From assembly GCF_002531755.2 (NCBI RefSeq), contig NZ_CP034998.1, forward strand, positions 3,476,001 through 3,540,000: a stretch of 64,000 bases of DNA, read 5' to 3'. The position numbers and the translations under genes were made by a program. The notes beneath the pieces were generated by a model, which saw only the letters and a list, made by a program, of their open reading frames with translations, was not told the DNA's origin and ran no database searches. Below, one piece after another: positions 49,875-58,422 of this stretch. Origin of the DNA: Rhizobium acidisoli (GTDB lineage Bacteria > Pseudomonadota > Alphaproteobacteria > Rhizobiales > Rhizobiaceae). Each line of letters begins with the position of its first letter. The first letter of the stretch is position 1.

Positions 49875-51854
49875 ATGCGGGGAGAGAGTTCGGCGCAAAG
49901 CGGCGCGATCGTCTTCGAGACCGGCGTCGAATTTGCCGTGTGGTCGCATCACGCCGCACAGATCGAACTCTGCCTCTTCGAGGATGACGGCAACAGGGAA
50001 TTCGCGCGCCTGCCGATGGCACGCGACAGCAATCACGTCCACCGTCTGTTTGTCGACGGTCTGAAGGCCGGCGCCCGCTACGGCTATCGCGCCGACGGCA
50101 TCTACGCCCCTGACAACGGCCTCTGGTATGATCCCTCCAAACTGCTGATCGATCCCTACGCCAAGGAGATCGATAGGCCGTTCCGCTACGATCCCCGCCT
50201 CGGCATCTATGGCGAGGACAGCCAGGATCTGATGCCGAAGGCGATCGTCACCACCGACACGCATGCCGAAATCGGCAAGCCGCTCTTCCAGCCGGGCGGC
50301 TTCATTTACGAAGTGGCTGTCCGGCCCTTCACCATCCTCCATCCCGACGTGCCGGAGGCTCAGCGCGGCACGATCGCCGCCCTTGCCCATCCCTCCGTCA
50401 TCGCGCATCTGAAGCGCATCGGTGTCGACGCCGTCGAACTGATGCCGATCACCGCCTGGATCGACGAGCGCCACCTGCCGCCGCTCGGCCTCACCAACGG
50501 CTGGGGCTACAATCCGGTCGCCTTCATGGCGCTCGATCCGCGGCTGGCGCCGGGCGGCATGGCGGAGCTGCGCCAGACGGTCGCCGCCCTCCATGCCGAA
50601 GGCATCGCCGTCATCCTCGATCTTGTCTTCAATCATACCGGCGAGAGCGACCGTTACGGGACGACGCTGTCGCTGCGCGGCCTCGACAACCTGCATTATT
50701 ATCGCCACGCCCGGAATATGCCGGGCGAACTTGTCAACGACACCGGCACCGGCAACACGCTCGCCTGCGATCATCCCGAGGTGCGCCGTCTCGTCATCGA
50801 CAGCCTGCGCCATTTCGTGCTCAATTCAGGCATCGACGGTTTTCGCTTCGATCTCGCCCCGGTGCTCGGCCGCACCGAGACGGGCTTCGAGCGCGACGGC
50901 GGAACGCTTGCCGCGATCCTCGCCGATAATGTGCTTGCCGACCGGATCATGATTGCCGAACCTTGGGATATCGGCCCGGGCGGTTATCAGCTCGGCAATT
51001 TCCCGCCGTCTTTCCTCGAATGGAACGACCGGCTTCGTGACGATCTGCGCTGCTACTGGCGCGGCGACGATTGGAAGACCGGGGCGCTCGCCACCGCACT
51101 CGCCGGCTCCTCCGACATCTTCTCCCGCAACGACGGCAAAGAGACGCGCAGCGTCAATTTCCTCGCTGCCCATGACGGTTTCACGCTGACCGATCTCGTC
51201 TCCTATGCCGGCAAGCACAATGACGCCAATGGCGAGCACAATCGTGACGGCCATAACGAGAACCACTCCTGGAACAACGGCGTCGAGGGGGAGACGGTCT
51301 ATCCCTCGATCCGCAAGCGTCGCCGTGAGGATGTGATGGCGCTGATATCGACACTCTTTGCCACCCGCGGCAGCATCATGCTGACCGCGGGCGACGAGGG
51401 CGGCCGCAGTCAGCATGGCAACAACAACGCCTATTGCCAGGACAATGAGATCACCTGGCTGGACTGGAAGGCGCTGAACGAGGATCTCATCGCCCATACA
51501 GCCTTCGTCGCCGGGCTGCGCCGCCGCTTCACGGTCTTTTCCGAAACAGGCTTCCTGGCGGGCAACGGCGATGTCGAATGGATTTCGCTCTCCGGCGAGC
51601 CGATGACCGTTTCCGAATGGGAGACACCGTCGCTTTCCACCCTCGGCATGCTGCTTTCCACAGGTGACCGCTCCGCGCGCGGCAGGCAGACCCGGCTTGC
51701 CGTGCTCTTCAACCGTTCGGGCGACCGCCAGTTTTTCACGCTCCCGTCCGAAATCGAACCGGGCTGGCGTCAATTGACACCGGATGGAGCCAGGAAAACC
51801 GCCGCCCGCGTCACCGTCGAGCCACGCTCCGTCGCCTTTTTCGTAGAAAAGTGA
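49875..51854 (+). CDS. glgX: Glycogen debranching enzyme
   Basis: A 659-residue GH13 isoamylase-type enzyme that removes the short limit branches left by GlgP. It has an N-terminal CBM48-like domain (FAVWSHHAAQIELCLFED), then the barrel with VIAHLKRIGVDAVELMP, DLVFNHTGE, nucleophile Asp in GIDGFRFDLAPVLGR, acid/base Glu in IAEPWDIG and third Asp in NFLAAHDGFTL. ATG 49875 follows GGGGGGAAC, 12 bases after the pgm stop. Last gene of the glg operon; no clear terminator follows. Confidence 0.95.
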   Translation: MRGESSAQSGAIVFETGVEFAVWSHHAAQIELCLFEDDGNREFARLPMARDSNHVHRLFVDGLKAGARYGYRADGIYAPDNGLWYDPSKLLIDPYAKEIDRPFRYDPRLGIYGEDSQDLMPKAIVTTDTHAEIGKPLFQPGGFIYEVAVRPFTILHPDVPEAQRGTIAALAHPSVIAHLKRIGVDAVELMPITAWIDERHLPPLGLTNGWGYNPVAFMALDPRLAPGGMAELRQTVAALHAEGIAVILDLVFNHTGESDRYGTTLSLRGLDNLHYYRHARNMPGELVNDTGTGNTLACDHPEVRRLVIDSLRHFVLNSGIDGFRFDLAPVLGRTETGFERDGGTLAAILADNVLADRIMIAEPWDIGPGGYQLGNFPPSFLEWNDRLRDDLRCYWRGDDWKTGALATALAGSSDIFSRNDGKETRSVNFLAAHDGFTLTDLVSYAGKHNDANGEHNRDGHNENHSWNNGVEGETVYPSIRKRRREDVMALISTLFATRGSIMLTAGDEGGRSQHGNNNAYCQDNEITWLDWKALNEDLIAHTAFVAGLRRRFTVFSETGFLAGNGDVEWISLSGEPMTVSEWETPSLSTLGMLLSTGDRSARGRQTRLAVLFNRSGDRQFFTLPSEIEPGWRQLTPDGARKTAARVTVEPRSVAFFVEK

Positions 51855-51943
51855 CCGCCTCCCCTCGCTTGCGCAAATCCTTGTCGCAATCGTCATAAAT
51901 GCACGATAAGGCTTTGGCTGGCGGCCCATCTCACGAGGAATTC

Positions 51944-52429
51944 ATGGTCACGGAAATTTCACTCTCCGACGTCCGGGGACTGATCGGCATGGAAACAGGC
52001 CTTTCGGACTGGATCACCGTCGACCAGACGATGATCGACGCCTTCGCAGGAGCGACCGACGACCATCAGTTCATTCATGTCGACCCCCAGCGCGCGGCCG
52101 AAAGCCCCTTCGGCGGCACCATCGCCCATGGCTTCCTGACGCTGTCTCTGCTGTCGACGATGAACTACAACTGCTTGCCGAAAGTGCGCGAGCAGACCAT
52201 GGGCATCAATTACGGTTTCGATCGCGTCCGCTTCATGACGCCGGTGAAAAGCGGCGCCCGCGTCCGCGGCCGCTTCCTGCTCTCCGACGCCCGCTTCCGC
52301 GGCGGCGGCATGCTGATGACCACCTATGACGTCTCGATCGAGATCGAAAACGAGAAGAAGCCGGCGCTCACGGCAAAATGGATCACCATCATCCAGTTCG
52401 ATCCGAAGGATCGTCCCGAGGACAAGTAG
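51944..52429 (+). CDS. MaoC-fold enoyl-CoA hydratase, NodN-like
   Basis: A 161-residue hot-dog-fold protein. The hydratase 2 motif is present: AGATDDHQFIHVDPQRAAESPFGGTIAHGFLTLSLLS (catalytic Asp and His near residues 40-45). Relatives include (R)-specific enoyl-CoA hydratases and the nodulation protein NodN. No acyl-CoA genes lie beside it, so the substrate is open. ATG 51944 follows CGAGGAATTC; an in-frame ATG at 51899 would add 15 residues with no ribosome site. It is convergent with the VOC gene 18 bases downstream. Confidence 0.88.
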   Translation: MVTEISLSDVRGLIGMETGLSDWITVDQTMIDAFAGATDDHQFIHVDPQRAAESPFGGTIAHGFLTLSLLSTMNYNCLPKVREQTMGINYGFDRVRFMTPVKSGARVRGRFLLSDARFRGGGMLMTTYDVSIEIENEKKPALTAKWITIIQFDPKDRPEDK

Positions 52430-52447
52430 ACGGAACGGCGCTTTTGC

Positions 52448-52846
52448 TTAGATAACCGAATTGAAGACGGCTTCGAGTGCGTGTCCGTCAGGATCCATCA
52501 CGAACGCCGCATAATAATGTTCGCCGTAGTGGGGGCGTAAGCCTGGACCACCATTGTCACCGCCGCCATGGGCGATTGCCGCGGCATGGAACCGATCGAC
52601 CGCCTGGCGGCTCGGGGCGGCGAGAGCCAGGTGAAAACCCGGACCGGCCGGGCGCTGGCCCTCCGGTCGATGTTTGATCGCCAGCTTGTCCCCGCCACCG
52701 GGAAGGCCGTAGCCGACTGCCTGACCCGTCTGCCCCGGCCGGAGGTCATCCCAAACCCTGACATAACCGAGCGCGGCAAGGGCGGCATCGTAAAATGCCG
52801 CCGATCGTTCGATATCGGAAACGCCGAGGGAGGCATGATGCAGCAT
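52448..52846 (-). CDS. VOC/glyoxalase-family protein
   Basis: A 132-residue single-module pair of beta-alpha-beta-beta-beta units (vicinal oxygen chelate superfamily). It starts MLHHASLGVSDIERSAAFYDAALAALGY and ends YAAFVMDPDGHALEAVF with the metal-site glutamate. It could be a lactoylglutathione-lyase-like enzyme, a dioxygenase relative or a resistance protein. It lies 46 bases downstream of soxG on the same strand and may be the last gene of the sarcosine oxidase transcript. Exact role unknown. Confidence 0.85.
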   Translation of the reverse strand: MLHHASLGVSDIERSAAFYDAALAALGYVRVWDDLRPGQTGQAVGYGLPGGGDKLAIKHRPEGQRPAGPGFHLALAAPSRQAVDRFHAAAIAHGGGDNGGPGLRPHYGEHYYAAFVMDPDGHALEAVFNSVI

Positions 52847-52892
52847 TCACCTATCCCTTGTATGAGACTTCCGCAGCGGGATTGATCCGGCC

Positions 52893-53441
52893 TTAATGTC
52901 CCGCATCTTCTGCCGCTTCCGCCAGCAGCCCGAAGACGTAATCGGAAAACGATCGCCAGCACTCCACCCGGAACGTGTCTTTATCGGTGCGCAAAAGCAC
53001 GATCTCGGCCTTGCCGAGGATCGTGCGCGACGCTGCTCCGACCGGAAACGAAGACAAGGACAGATCCTGCGGGCAGCCGGCGGCAAGCGTCTTTTCCGCA
53101 CCCGGTCCCGAGACGATGATCGCCAGATTGCGGTGAGAAACGTCGGTCGCCGAATGCACGGCGCCCACGCTCGAAAGCACCGTCATCAGATCGGCGCCGT
53201 CCTCGTCGATCACCAGCCATTCGTCCGGCCCGATCCAGAGCACCGACCGGGCGCCGGCCCGGCCCGATGTTTTCGGGGCGGTCGGCACGGGGAGACCAAG
53301 CGCGGAGGAAAGTGCTGCAAGCGATTCCGCTGGCGCGCGCAGCGCCACACGGCTCGCTGCCGGCGCCGTCGTCAGCCGTACTGTTGCGGAGCCGCCGAGA
53401 CGGCCGGCAAGCGCCGGTTTGCGAATTGCGACATCAGCCAT
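52893..53441 (-). CDS. soxG: Sarcosine oxidase gamma subunit
   Basis: A 182-residue protein of the SoxG family, which packs against the alpha subunit in the heterotetrameric sarcosine oxidase. Typical segments are SVLWIGPDEWLVID (about 73-86), VGAVHSATDVSHRN and the terminal DTFRVECWRSFSDYVFGLL. Its ATG (53439-53441) overlaps the soxA stop by eight bases, giving coupled translation, with GGAGG upstream inside soxA. Last sox gene of the operon soxB-D-A-G. Confidence 0.9.
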   Translation of the reverse strand: MADVAIRKPALAGRLGGSATVRLTTAPAASRVALRAPAESLAALSSALGLPVPTAPKTSGRAGARSVLWIGPDEWLVIDEDGADLMTVLSSVGAVHSATDVSHRNLAIIVSGPGAEKTLAAGCPQDLSLSSFPVGAASRTILGKAEIVLLRTDKDTFRVECWRSFSDYVFGLLAEAAEDAGH

Positions 53442-56427
53442 GGATGCGGCCTCCTTCCTTGTCAAAGAATACCAGATCCGTCACCTCGACGGCGATCGTC
53501 CGGTCCGCCATCGGCACGTAGAGCGTTTCGCCCATCCTCGCCCGACCGCCGGCGACAAGCGCGAAGGCGATCGACCGGCCGCAATTTTCCGACCAATAAG
53601 CCGATGTGACGTGGCCGAGCATGGTCATCGGCTTCGGCTCGTTCGGATTGGCGACGATCTGCGCGCCTTCTTCGAGCACCAGCTTCGGATCCTTGGTGAC
53701 GAGGCCGACGAGCTGCTTGCGCCCTTCCTTGATGAGATCAGGCCGCTGCAGCCCGCGAATACCGACGAAGTCCTTCTTTTTCTTCGAAACGGCCCAGGCA
53801 ACACCCGCGTCATCGGGGGTCACGGTACCGTCGGTATCCTGGCCGACGATGATGTAGCCCTTCTCGGCGCGGAGAACGTGCATCGTCTCGGTGCCGTAGA
53901 CGCAGGCGCCGAGCGGCTCGGCATTGGCCCAGACCGCTTCGAGCACCGACTGGCCGTAATCGGCCGGCACGTTGATTTCGAAGCCGGTTTCACCGGTGAA
54001 GGAGACACGGAAGAGCCGCGCCGGCACGCCGCAGACCGTGCACTCGGCAACGCTCATATGCGGGAAAGCTTCGTTCGAGAGGTCGAGCCCTTCGACCAGC
54101 GGCGCGACGATCTCGCGCGCCTTCGGCCCCTGCACGGCAATGACAGCCCATTGCTCGGTCACCGAGGTCAGCCATACCTGCAGATCCGGGAATTCCGTCT
54201 GCAAGTAATCTTCCATGTGATGGAGAACGCGCGGCGCGCCGCCGGTCGTCGTCGTCACATGGAAACGGTCGTCCGCCAGGCGCCCGACGACGCCGTCGTC
54301 ATAAACGAAGCCGTCCTCGCGGGTCATGATGCCGTAGCGGGCCTTACCCGGCTTCAGCGTGTCCCAGGCATTGGTGTAGATGAGATTAAGGAATTTTGCC
54401 GCATCCGGCCCCACCACCTCGATCTTGCCAAGCGTCGAAGCATCGAAGATGCCCGCTGACTCGCGTGCCGTCCGGCATTCGCGGGCGACCGCCTCATGCA
54501 TGGTCTCGCCCGCCCGCGGATAGAACCAGGCACGCTTCCAGTTGCCGACATCCTCGAAGACCGCGCCATGCGCTTCTTCCCAGTGATGCAGCGGCGTCTT
54601 GCGTGTCGGATCGAACAACTCCCCGCGCGAATGGCCGATCAGCGTGCCGTAGGTAACCGGCGTATAGGGCGCGCGGAAGGTGGTGAGACCGACCTGCGGG
54701 ATTTCCTTGCCGAGCATCTCGGCGGCGATCGCCAGGCCGTGCATGTTGGAAAGCTTGCCCTGGTCCGAGGCCATGCCGTTGGTCGTGAAGCGCTTAATGT
54801 GCTCGATCGAATGCATGCCCTCGCGCACGGCAAGGCGGATATCCTTGGCGCAGACGTCGTGCTGGAAATCGATGAAGGCCTTGGCGTTGGTCTTCGGACC
54901 GGCGCCTTCGGCAGCGCCGATCATGCCGCCCGTCCAGTCATAGGCCTGCTCGGCCGAAATGACGATCTTGTCGCCACCGCTTCCGCCGGTGGCCTGCGCC
55001 ATCAGCTCGCCGGCGGCAAGCGATTCCTCGATCGTCCGCTGCAGATCGTCGGTGCCGTTGCAGGCGCCGACCGAGAGGCAGTCCTGTGCATAGGAGCCGG
55101 GCAGAAAGCGCTGGCTTTCGGCGTCAAAGGCCACTTTGCCGCGCGACTGGGAGAAGAGATGCACGGACGGCGTCCAGCCGGCCGAAACCAGCAATGCATC
55201 GACCGCGATCTTGCGCGGCGAACCGCCGCCGTTGCGCGCTACCGTCATCGACGAGATGCGCAGCCGCCCCGCCGTATTGACGACCGACTGGCCGGCCAGA
55301 ACATCGATGCCGAGCGCACGCGCCTCTTCCAACACCGCCGCTCCTGGCGCCTGCCTGCTGTCGACGATGGCGGCGATTGAAACACCGGCTCGTTTCAGAT
55401 CGAAAGCCGCCTCATAGGCCGAGTCATGCGCCGTGTAGATGCCGACCTTGGTCCCGACGGCGACGCCGTAGTGATTGAGATACATCCGCCCCGCCGAGGC
55501 CAGCATGATGCCCGGCCGGTCGTTGTTCGGAAATACCATGTGCCGCTCGATCGCGCCGGTGGCAAGGATCACCCTCTTGGCCCGAACCTGCCAGAGCCGC
55601 TCGCGCGGCAGATCGCTGGAAGGCCTGGCGATATGATCGGTAACGCGCTCGGCAAGAGCGACGAAATTGTGGTTGTAGTAACCGAAGGCGGTCGTGCGGA
55701 CGAGGACTTCGACATTGTCCATCGCCTTCAACCGCGCCACGGCCTTCTGCGCCCAGCTATTGCCGTCCTGTCCGTCGACCTTTACGCCGGTATCGTAACG
55801 CAATGCCCCGCCCGCTTCCGCCTGCTCGTCGCACAGGATGACCCGGGCACCGTTCTCGGCCGCAGCCAGCGCTGCCGAAAGCCCGGCAAGGCCGGCGCCG
55901 ACCACCAGCACGTCGCAATGGGCGTAACGGCTGGCATAATGATCGGGATCCTCCTCCGTCGGCGCGACACCGAGGCCGGCGGCACGACGGATGATCGGTT
56001 CGTAGACGCTTTTCCAGGCGGCACGCGGCCACATGAACGTCTTGTAGTAGAAACCGGCGGCAAAGAACGGCGACATCAGATTGTTGACCGCGCCGACATC
56101 GAAGGCAAGCGACGGCCAACGGTTCTGCGAGTTGACGATCATGCCGTCGAAGACTTCCTGCACGGTGGCGCGCACGTTCGGCTGCTTGCGGGCCTTGTCG
56201 CGGGCGACGTCGATCAGCGCATTCGGCTCCTCGGCCCCAGCCGACAGAATGCCGCGGGCCCGGTGGTATTTGAACGAACGTCCCAGAAGATGCACGCCGT
56301 GGGCGATCAGCGCCGAGGCGACGGTATCGCCTTCGAGCGCCGTATAGCTCTTGCCGTCGAAGCTGAAACGCGCGGTTCTGGCCGGCGTCAGACGGCCCTT
56401 GCCGACAATACGGTTCGCGCCGCTCAT
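53434..56427 (-). CDS. soxA: Sarcosine oxidase alpha subunit
   Basis: A 997-residue subunit. The N-terminal ferredoxin-like domain (TARFSFDGKSYTALEGDTVASAL) is followed by the NAD-binding Rossmann motif VVGAGLAGLSAALAAAENG (175-193), a central SoxA domain, and a C-terminal aminomethyltransferase (GcvT-like) half that uses tetrahydrofolate to capture the formaldehyde unit. With SoxB, SoxD and SoxG it oxidises sarcosine to glycine, 5,10-methylene-THF and hydrogen peroxide. The ATG (56425-56427) overlaps the soxD stop as ATGA. Same family as the TsoA-type subunits. Confidence 0.95.
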   Translation of the reverse strand: MSGANRIVGKGRLTPARTARFSFDGKSYTALEGDTVASALIAHGVHLLGRSFKYHRARGILSAGAEEPNALIDVARDKARKQPNVRATVQEVFDGMIVNSQNRWPSLAFDVGAVNNLMSPFFAAGFYYKTFMWPRAAWKSVYEPIIRRAAGLGVAPTEEDPDHYASRYAHCDVLVVGAGLAGLSAALAAAENGARVILCDEQAEAGGALRYDTGVKVDGQDGNSWAQKAVARLKAMDNVEVLVRTTAFGYYNHNFVALAERVTDHIARPSSDLPRERLWQVRAKRVILATGAIERHMVFPNNDRPGIMLASAGRMYLNHYGVAVGTKVGIYTAHDSAYEAAFDLKRAGVSIAAIVDSRQAPGAAVLEEARALGIDVLAGQSVVNTAGRLRISSMTVARNGGGSPRKIAVDALLVSAGWTPSVHLFSQSRGKVAFDAESQRFLPGSYAQDCLSVGACNGTDDLQRTIEESLAAGELMAQATGGSGGDKIVISAEQAYDWTGGMIGAAEGAGPKTNAKAFIDFQHDVCAKDIRLAVREGMHSIEHIKRFTTNGMASDQGKLSNMHGLAIAAEMLGKEIPQVGLTTFRAPYTPVTYGTLIGHSRGELFDPTRKTPLHHWEEAHGAVFEDVGNWKRAWFYPRAGETMHEAVARECRTARESAGIFDASTLGKIEVVGPDAAKFLNLIYTNAWDTLKPGKARYGIMTREDGFVYDDGVVGRLADDRFHVTTTTGGAPRVLHHMEDYLQTEFPDLQVWLTSVTEQWAVIAVQGPKAREIVAPLVEGLDLSNEAFPHMSVAECTVCGVPARLFRVSFTGETGFEINVPADYGQSVLEAVWANAEPLGACVYGTETMHVLRAEKGYIIVGQDTDGTVTPDDAGVAWAVSKKKKDFVGIRGLQRPDLIKEGRKQLVGLVTKDPKLVLEEGAQIVANPNEPKPMTMLGHVTSAYWSENCGRSIAFALVAGGRARMGETLYVPMADRTIAVEVTDLVFFDKEGGRIHG

Positions 56428-56765
56428 TGCGCCTCTCCTTCCAGGGCTTCATAGGTCTCGACAGGCGCATGCTTCTCGGCCGCAGCACCGATCTGAGGCT
56501 TCGGCTCACCCGCCTTGTAAGTCACGATGAACTTGTCGCTCACCGTATCGCGCGCCGCGTTGAAGAAGCGTCCGCAGCCGTGAATATGCCGCCAGCGTTC
56601 GAAGATCAGGCCCTTCGGATTGTCACGCAGAAAGAAATAGGCTTCGAATTCTTCATCCGAGACCGAGGCGATATCGGCAGGCCGCACGATATGCGCGTCA
56701 CCGGCGCCGCGGAATTCAAGCTCCGAGCGCTCTTCCTGACAGTAGGGGCAATGGATCAGCAGCAT
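56424..56765 (-). CDS. soxD: Sarcosine oxidase delta subunit
   Basis: A 113-residue zinc-binding subunit. The zinc ligands are visible as CPYC at residues 6-9, with further His and Cys in RHIHGCGRFF. The motif RDNPKGLIFERWRH is diagnostic of SoxD. ATG 56763-56765 has AAGGAAATCACAC upstream; longer frames run into a repeat element and are unlikely. It sits between soxB and soxA in the operon. Confidence 0.95.
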   Translation of the reverse strand: MLLIHCPYCQEERSELEFRGAGDAHIVRPADIASVSDEEFEAYFFLRDNPKGLIFERWRHIHGCGRFFNAARDTVSDKFIVTYKAGEPKPQIGAAAEKHAPVETYEALEGEAQ

Positions 56766-56785
56766 GTGTGATTTCCTTCTCCTTC

Positions 56786-56808
56786 CCTTCTCCCCATTGG
56801 GGAGAAGG
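56786..56808. repeat. Palindromic intergenic repeat between soxB and soxD
   Basis: CCTTCTCCCC-ATT-GGGGAGAAGG, a perfect 10-bp stem with a 3-base loop, followed by a degenerate downstream copy of the GGCGGATGAGGGG segment (56819-56830). This is the pattern of the palindromic intergenic elements scattered through Rhizobium genomes (RIME-like). In the operon it may shape mRNA stability between soxB and soxD. Confidence 0.65.
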
Positions 56809-56871
56809 TGCCTGAAAGGCGGATGAGGGGGTGAGCGACGAAAGGAGCGAACGTCCAGATAGCATTCATCA

Positions 56872-58125
56872 TCAGTGCGCCACCGCTGCAGCCGCCGCCT
56901 CGTCAATCAGCCGACCACTGCGGAAACGCTCCAGCGTCAGCCCGGCATTGAACTTGTGCGGCTCGTCGCGGGCAATCAGATGCGCGAAGAGATTGGCCGA
57001 ACCCGGCGTCGCCTTGAAGCCGCCGGTGCCCCAGCCGCAATTGACGTAGAGGCCGGGAACCGGCGTCTTCGACTGGATCGCCGAACGGTCCGGCGTATTG
57101 TCGACGATGCCGCCCCATTGCCGCATCATCTTGACGCGCCGGAACATCGGGAAGAGTTCGCAGATGGCGTCGAGCGTGTGCGTGATGATCTGCAGTCCGC
57201 CGGTCTGGGAGTAGGAATTGTACTGGTCGGTGCCGGCGCCGATGACGAGCTCTCCCTTGTCGGACTGGGAGATATAGGCATGCACCGTGTTCGACATGAC
57301 GACGCACGGGAAGATCGGCTTCAGCGGCTCGGAGACCAGCGCCTGCAGCGGGCTCGATTGCAGCGGCACGCGCACATCGGCCATCTTCATGATCGTCGTC
57401 GTATGGCCGGCGGCCGACACAGCGACCTTTTTGGCGCCGATGAAGCCGCGCGAGGTCTCGACTCCGGTCACGCGTCCATCGGGGCCGCGGCGGATACCGG
57501 TCACTTCGCAATTCTGGATGATGTGCACGCCGCGGTCCGAGGCCGCACGCGCATAACCCCAGGCAACCGCATCGTGCCGCGCCGTGCCGCCGCGCCGCTG
57601 CAGCGCCGCACCGTTGATCGGGTAGCGGGCACTGGCCGAAATGTCGAGCGGCGGGCAATAAGCCTTGGCTTGCTCCGGCGTCAGCCATTCATTGTCGATA
57701 CCGTAGAGCCGGTTGGCATGGATATGCCGCTTGAACGACTGCTGGTCGTGAATATTGTGCGAGAGCATCATCACGCCGCGCGGCGAATACATCACATTAT
57801 AGTTGAGCTCCTGCGAAAGCCCTTCCCAGAGCTTCATCGAATGCTCGTAGATCTGCATGCTCTCTTCGTAGAGATAATTCGAGCGGATGATGGTGGTGTT
57901 GCGGCCGGTATTGCCGCCGCCAAGCCAACCCTTCTCGATCACCGCCACATTGGTGATGCCGTGCTCCTTGGCGAGGTAATAGGCTGCACCCAGCCCATGA
58001 CCACCGGCGCCGATGATGACGACGTCGTATTCGGCGCGCGGCTCAGGCGAAGTCCATTGCTTCTCCCAGCCCTTATGGCCCCGAAGGGCCTCCCTCGCCA
58101 CGGCAAAAACCGAATATTTCCGCAT
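56872..58125 (-). CDS. soxB: Sarcosine oxidase beta subunit
   Basis: A 417-residue flavoprotein with covalent FMN and FAD that carries the sarcosine oxidation site. The dinucleotide motif is VVIIGAGGHGLGAAYYLAKE near 34-53, and the FAD-binding tail VNCGWGTGGFKATPGSANLFAHLI lies near 365-388. The family start MRKYSVFAVAREALRGHKGWEKQW and AGGAGAACAAGGCGG support ATG 58123-58125; longer open frames are ignored. First gene of soxB-D-A-G, with an about 100-base gap containing a palindromic repeat before soxD. Confidence 0.96.
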   Translation of the reverse strand: MRKYSVFAVAREALRGHKGWEKQWTSPEPRAEYDVVIIGAGGHGLGAAYYLAKEHGITNVAVIEKGWLGGGNTGRNTTIIRSNYLYEESMQIYEHSMKLWEGLSQELNYNVMYSPRGVMMLSHNIHDQQSFKRHIHANRLYGIDNEWLTPEQAKAYCPPLDISASARYPINGAALQRRGGTARHDAVAWGYARAASDRGVHIIQNCEVTGIRRGPDGRVTGVETSRGFIGAKKVAVSAAGHTTTIMKMADVRVPLQSSPLQALVSEPLKPIFPCVVMSNTVHAYISQSDKGELVIGAGTDQYNSYSQTGGLQIITHTLDAICELFPMFRRVKMMRQWGGIVDNTPDRSAIQSKTPVPGLYVNCGWGTGGFKATPGSANLFAHLIARDEPHKFNAGLTLERFRSGRLIDEAAAAAVAH

Positions 58126-58422
58126 CCGCCTTGTTCTCCTATGGGAAAGGGCTGTTCTCCGCGCCCATACAAATCGCAAATCCAAATGCGGCACAACGGT
58201 TCTTTTGCGACAGTCTAGCGCTTTGCTTTTGACACTCAGCGACATGATGCCGAAAACTGCGCAGTTTCGCGCGGCATCGTCCGCTGCTTCCAAGGCCGTT
58301 CGGCAGGACGAGGCAAAATCGGCCTTTCCTAGGGGCCGCCGCGCGGTCGTAGCCCAAGTGGGCGAGAAGACAAGCAGTTACTAAAATGTTAATTCTCCCC
58401 GTGTTTCCGGGGTCCGTGTATC
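58126..58422. other. soxB / FecR-gene divergent promoter region, 297 bases
   Basis: Must hold the promoters for soxB (minus) and the FecR-domain gene (plus). I see no strong palindrome or clear sigma-70 boxes. Confidence 0.4.
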
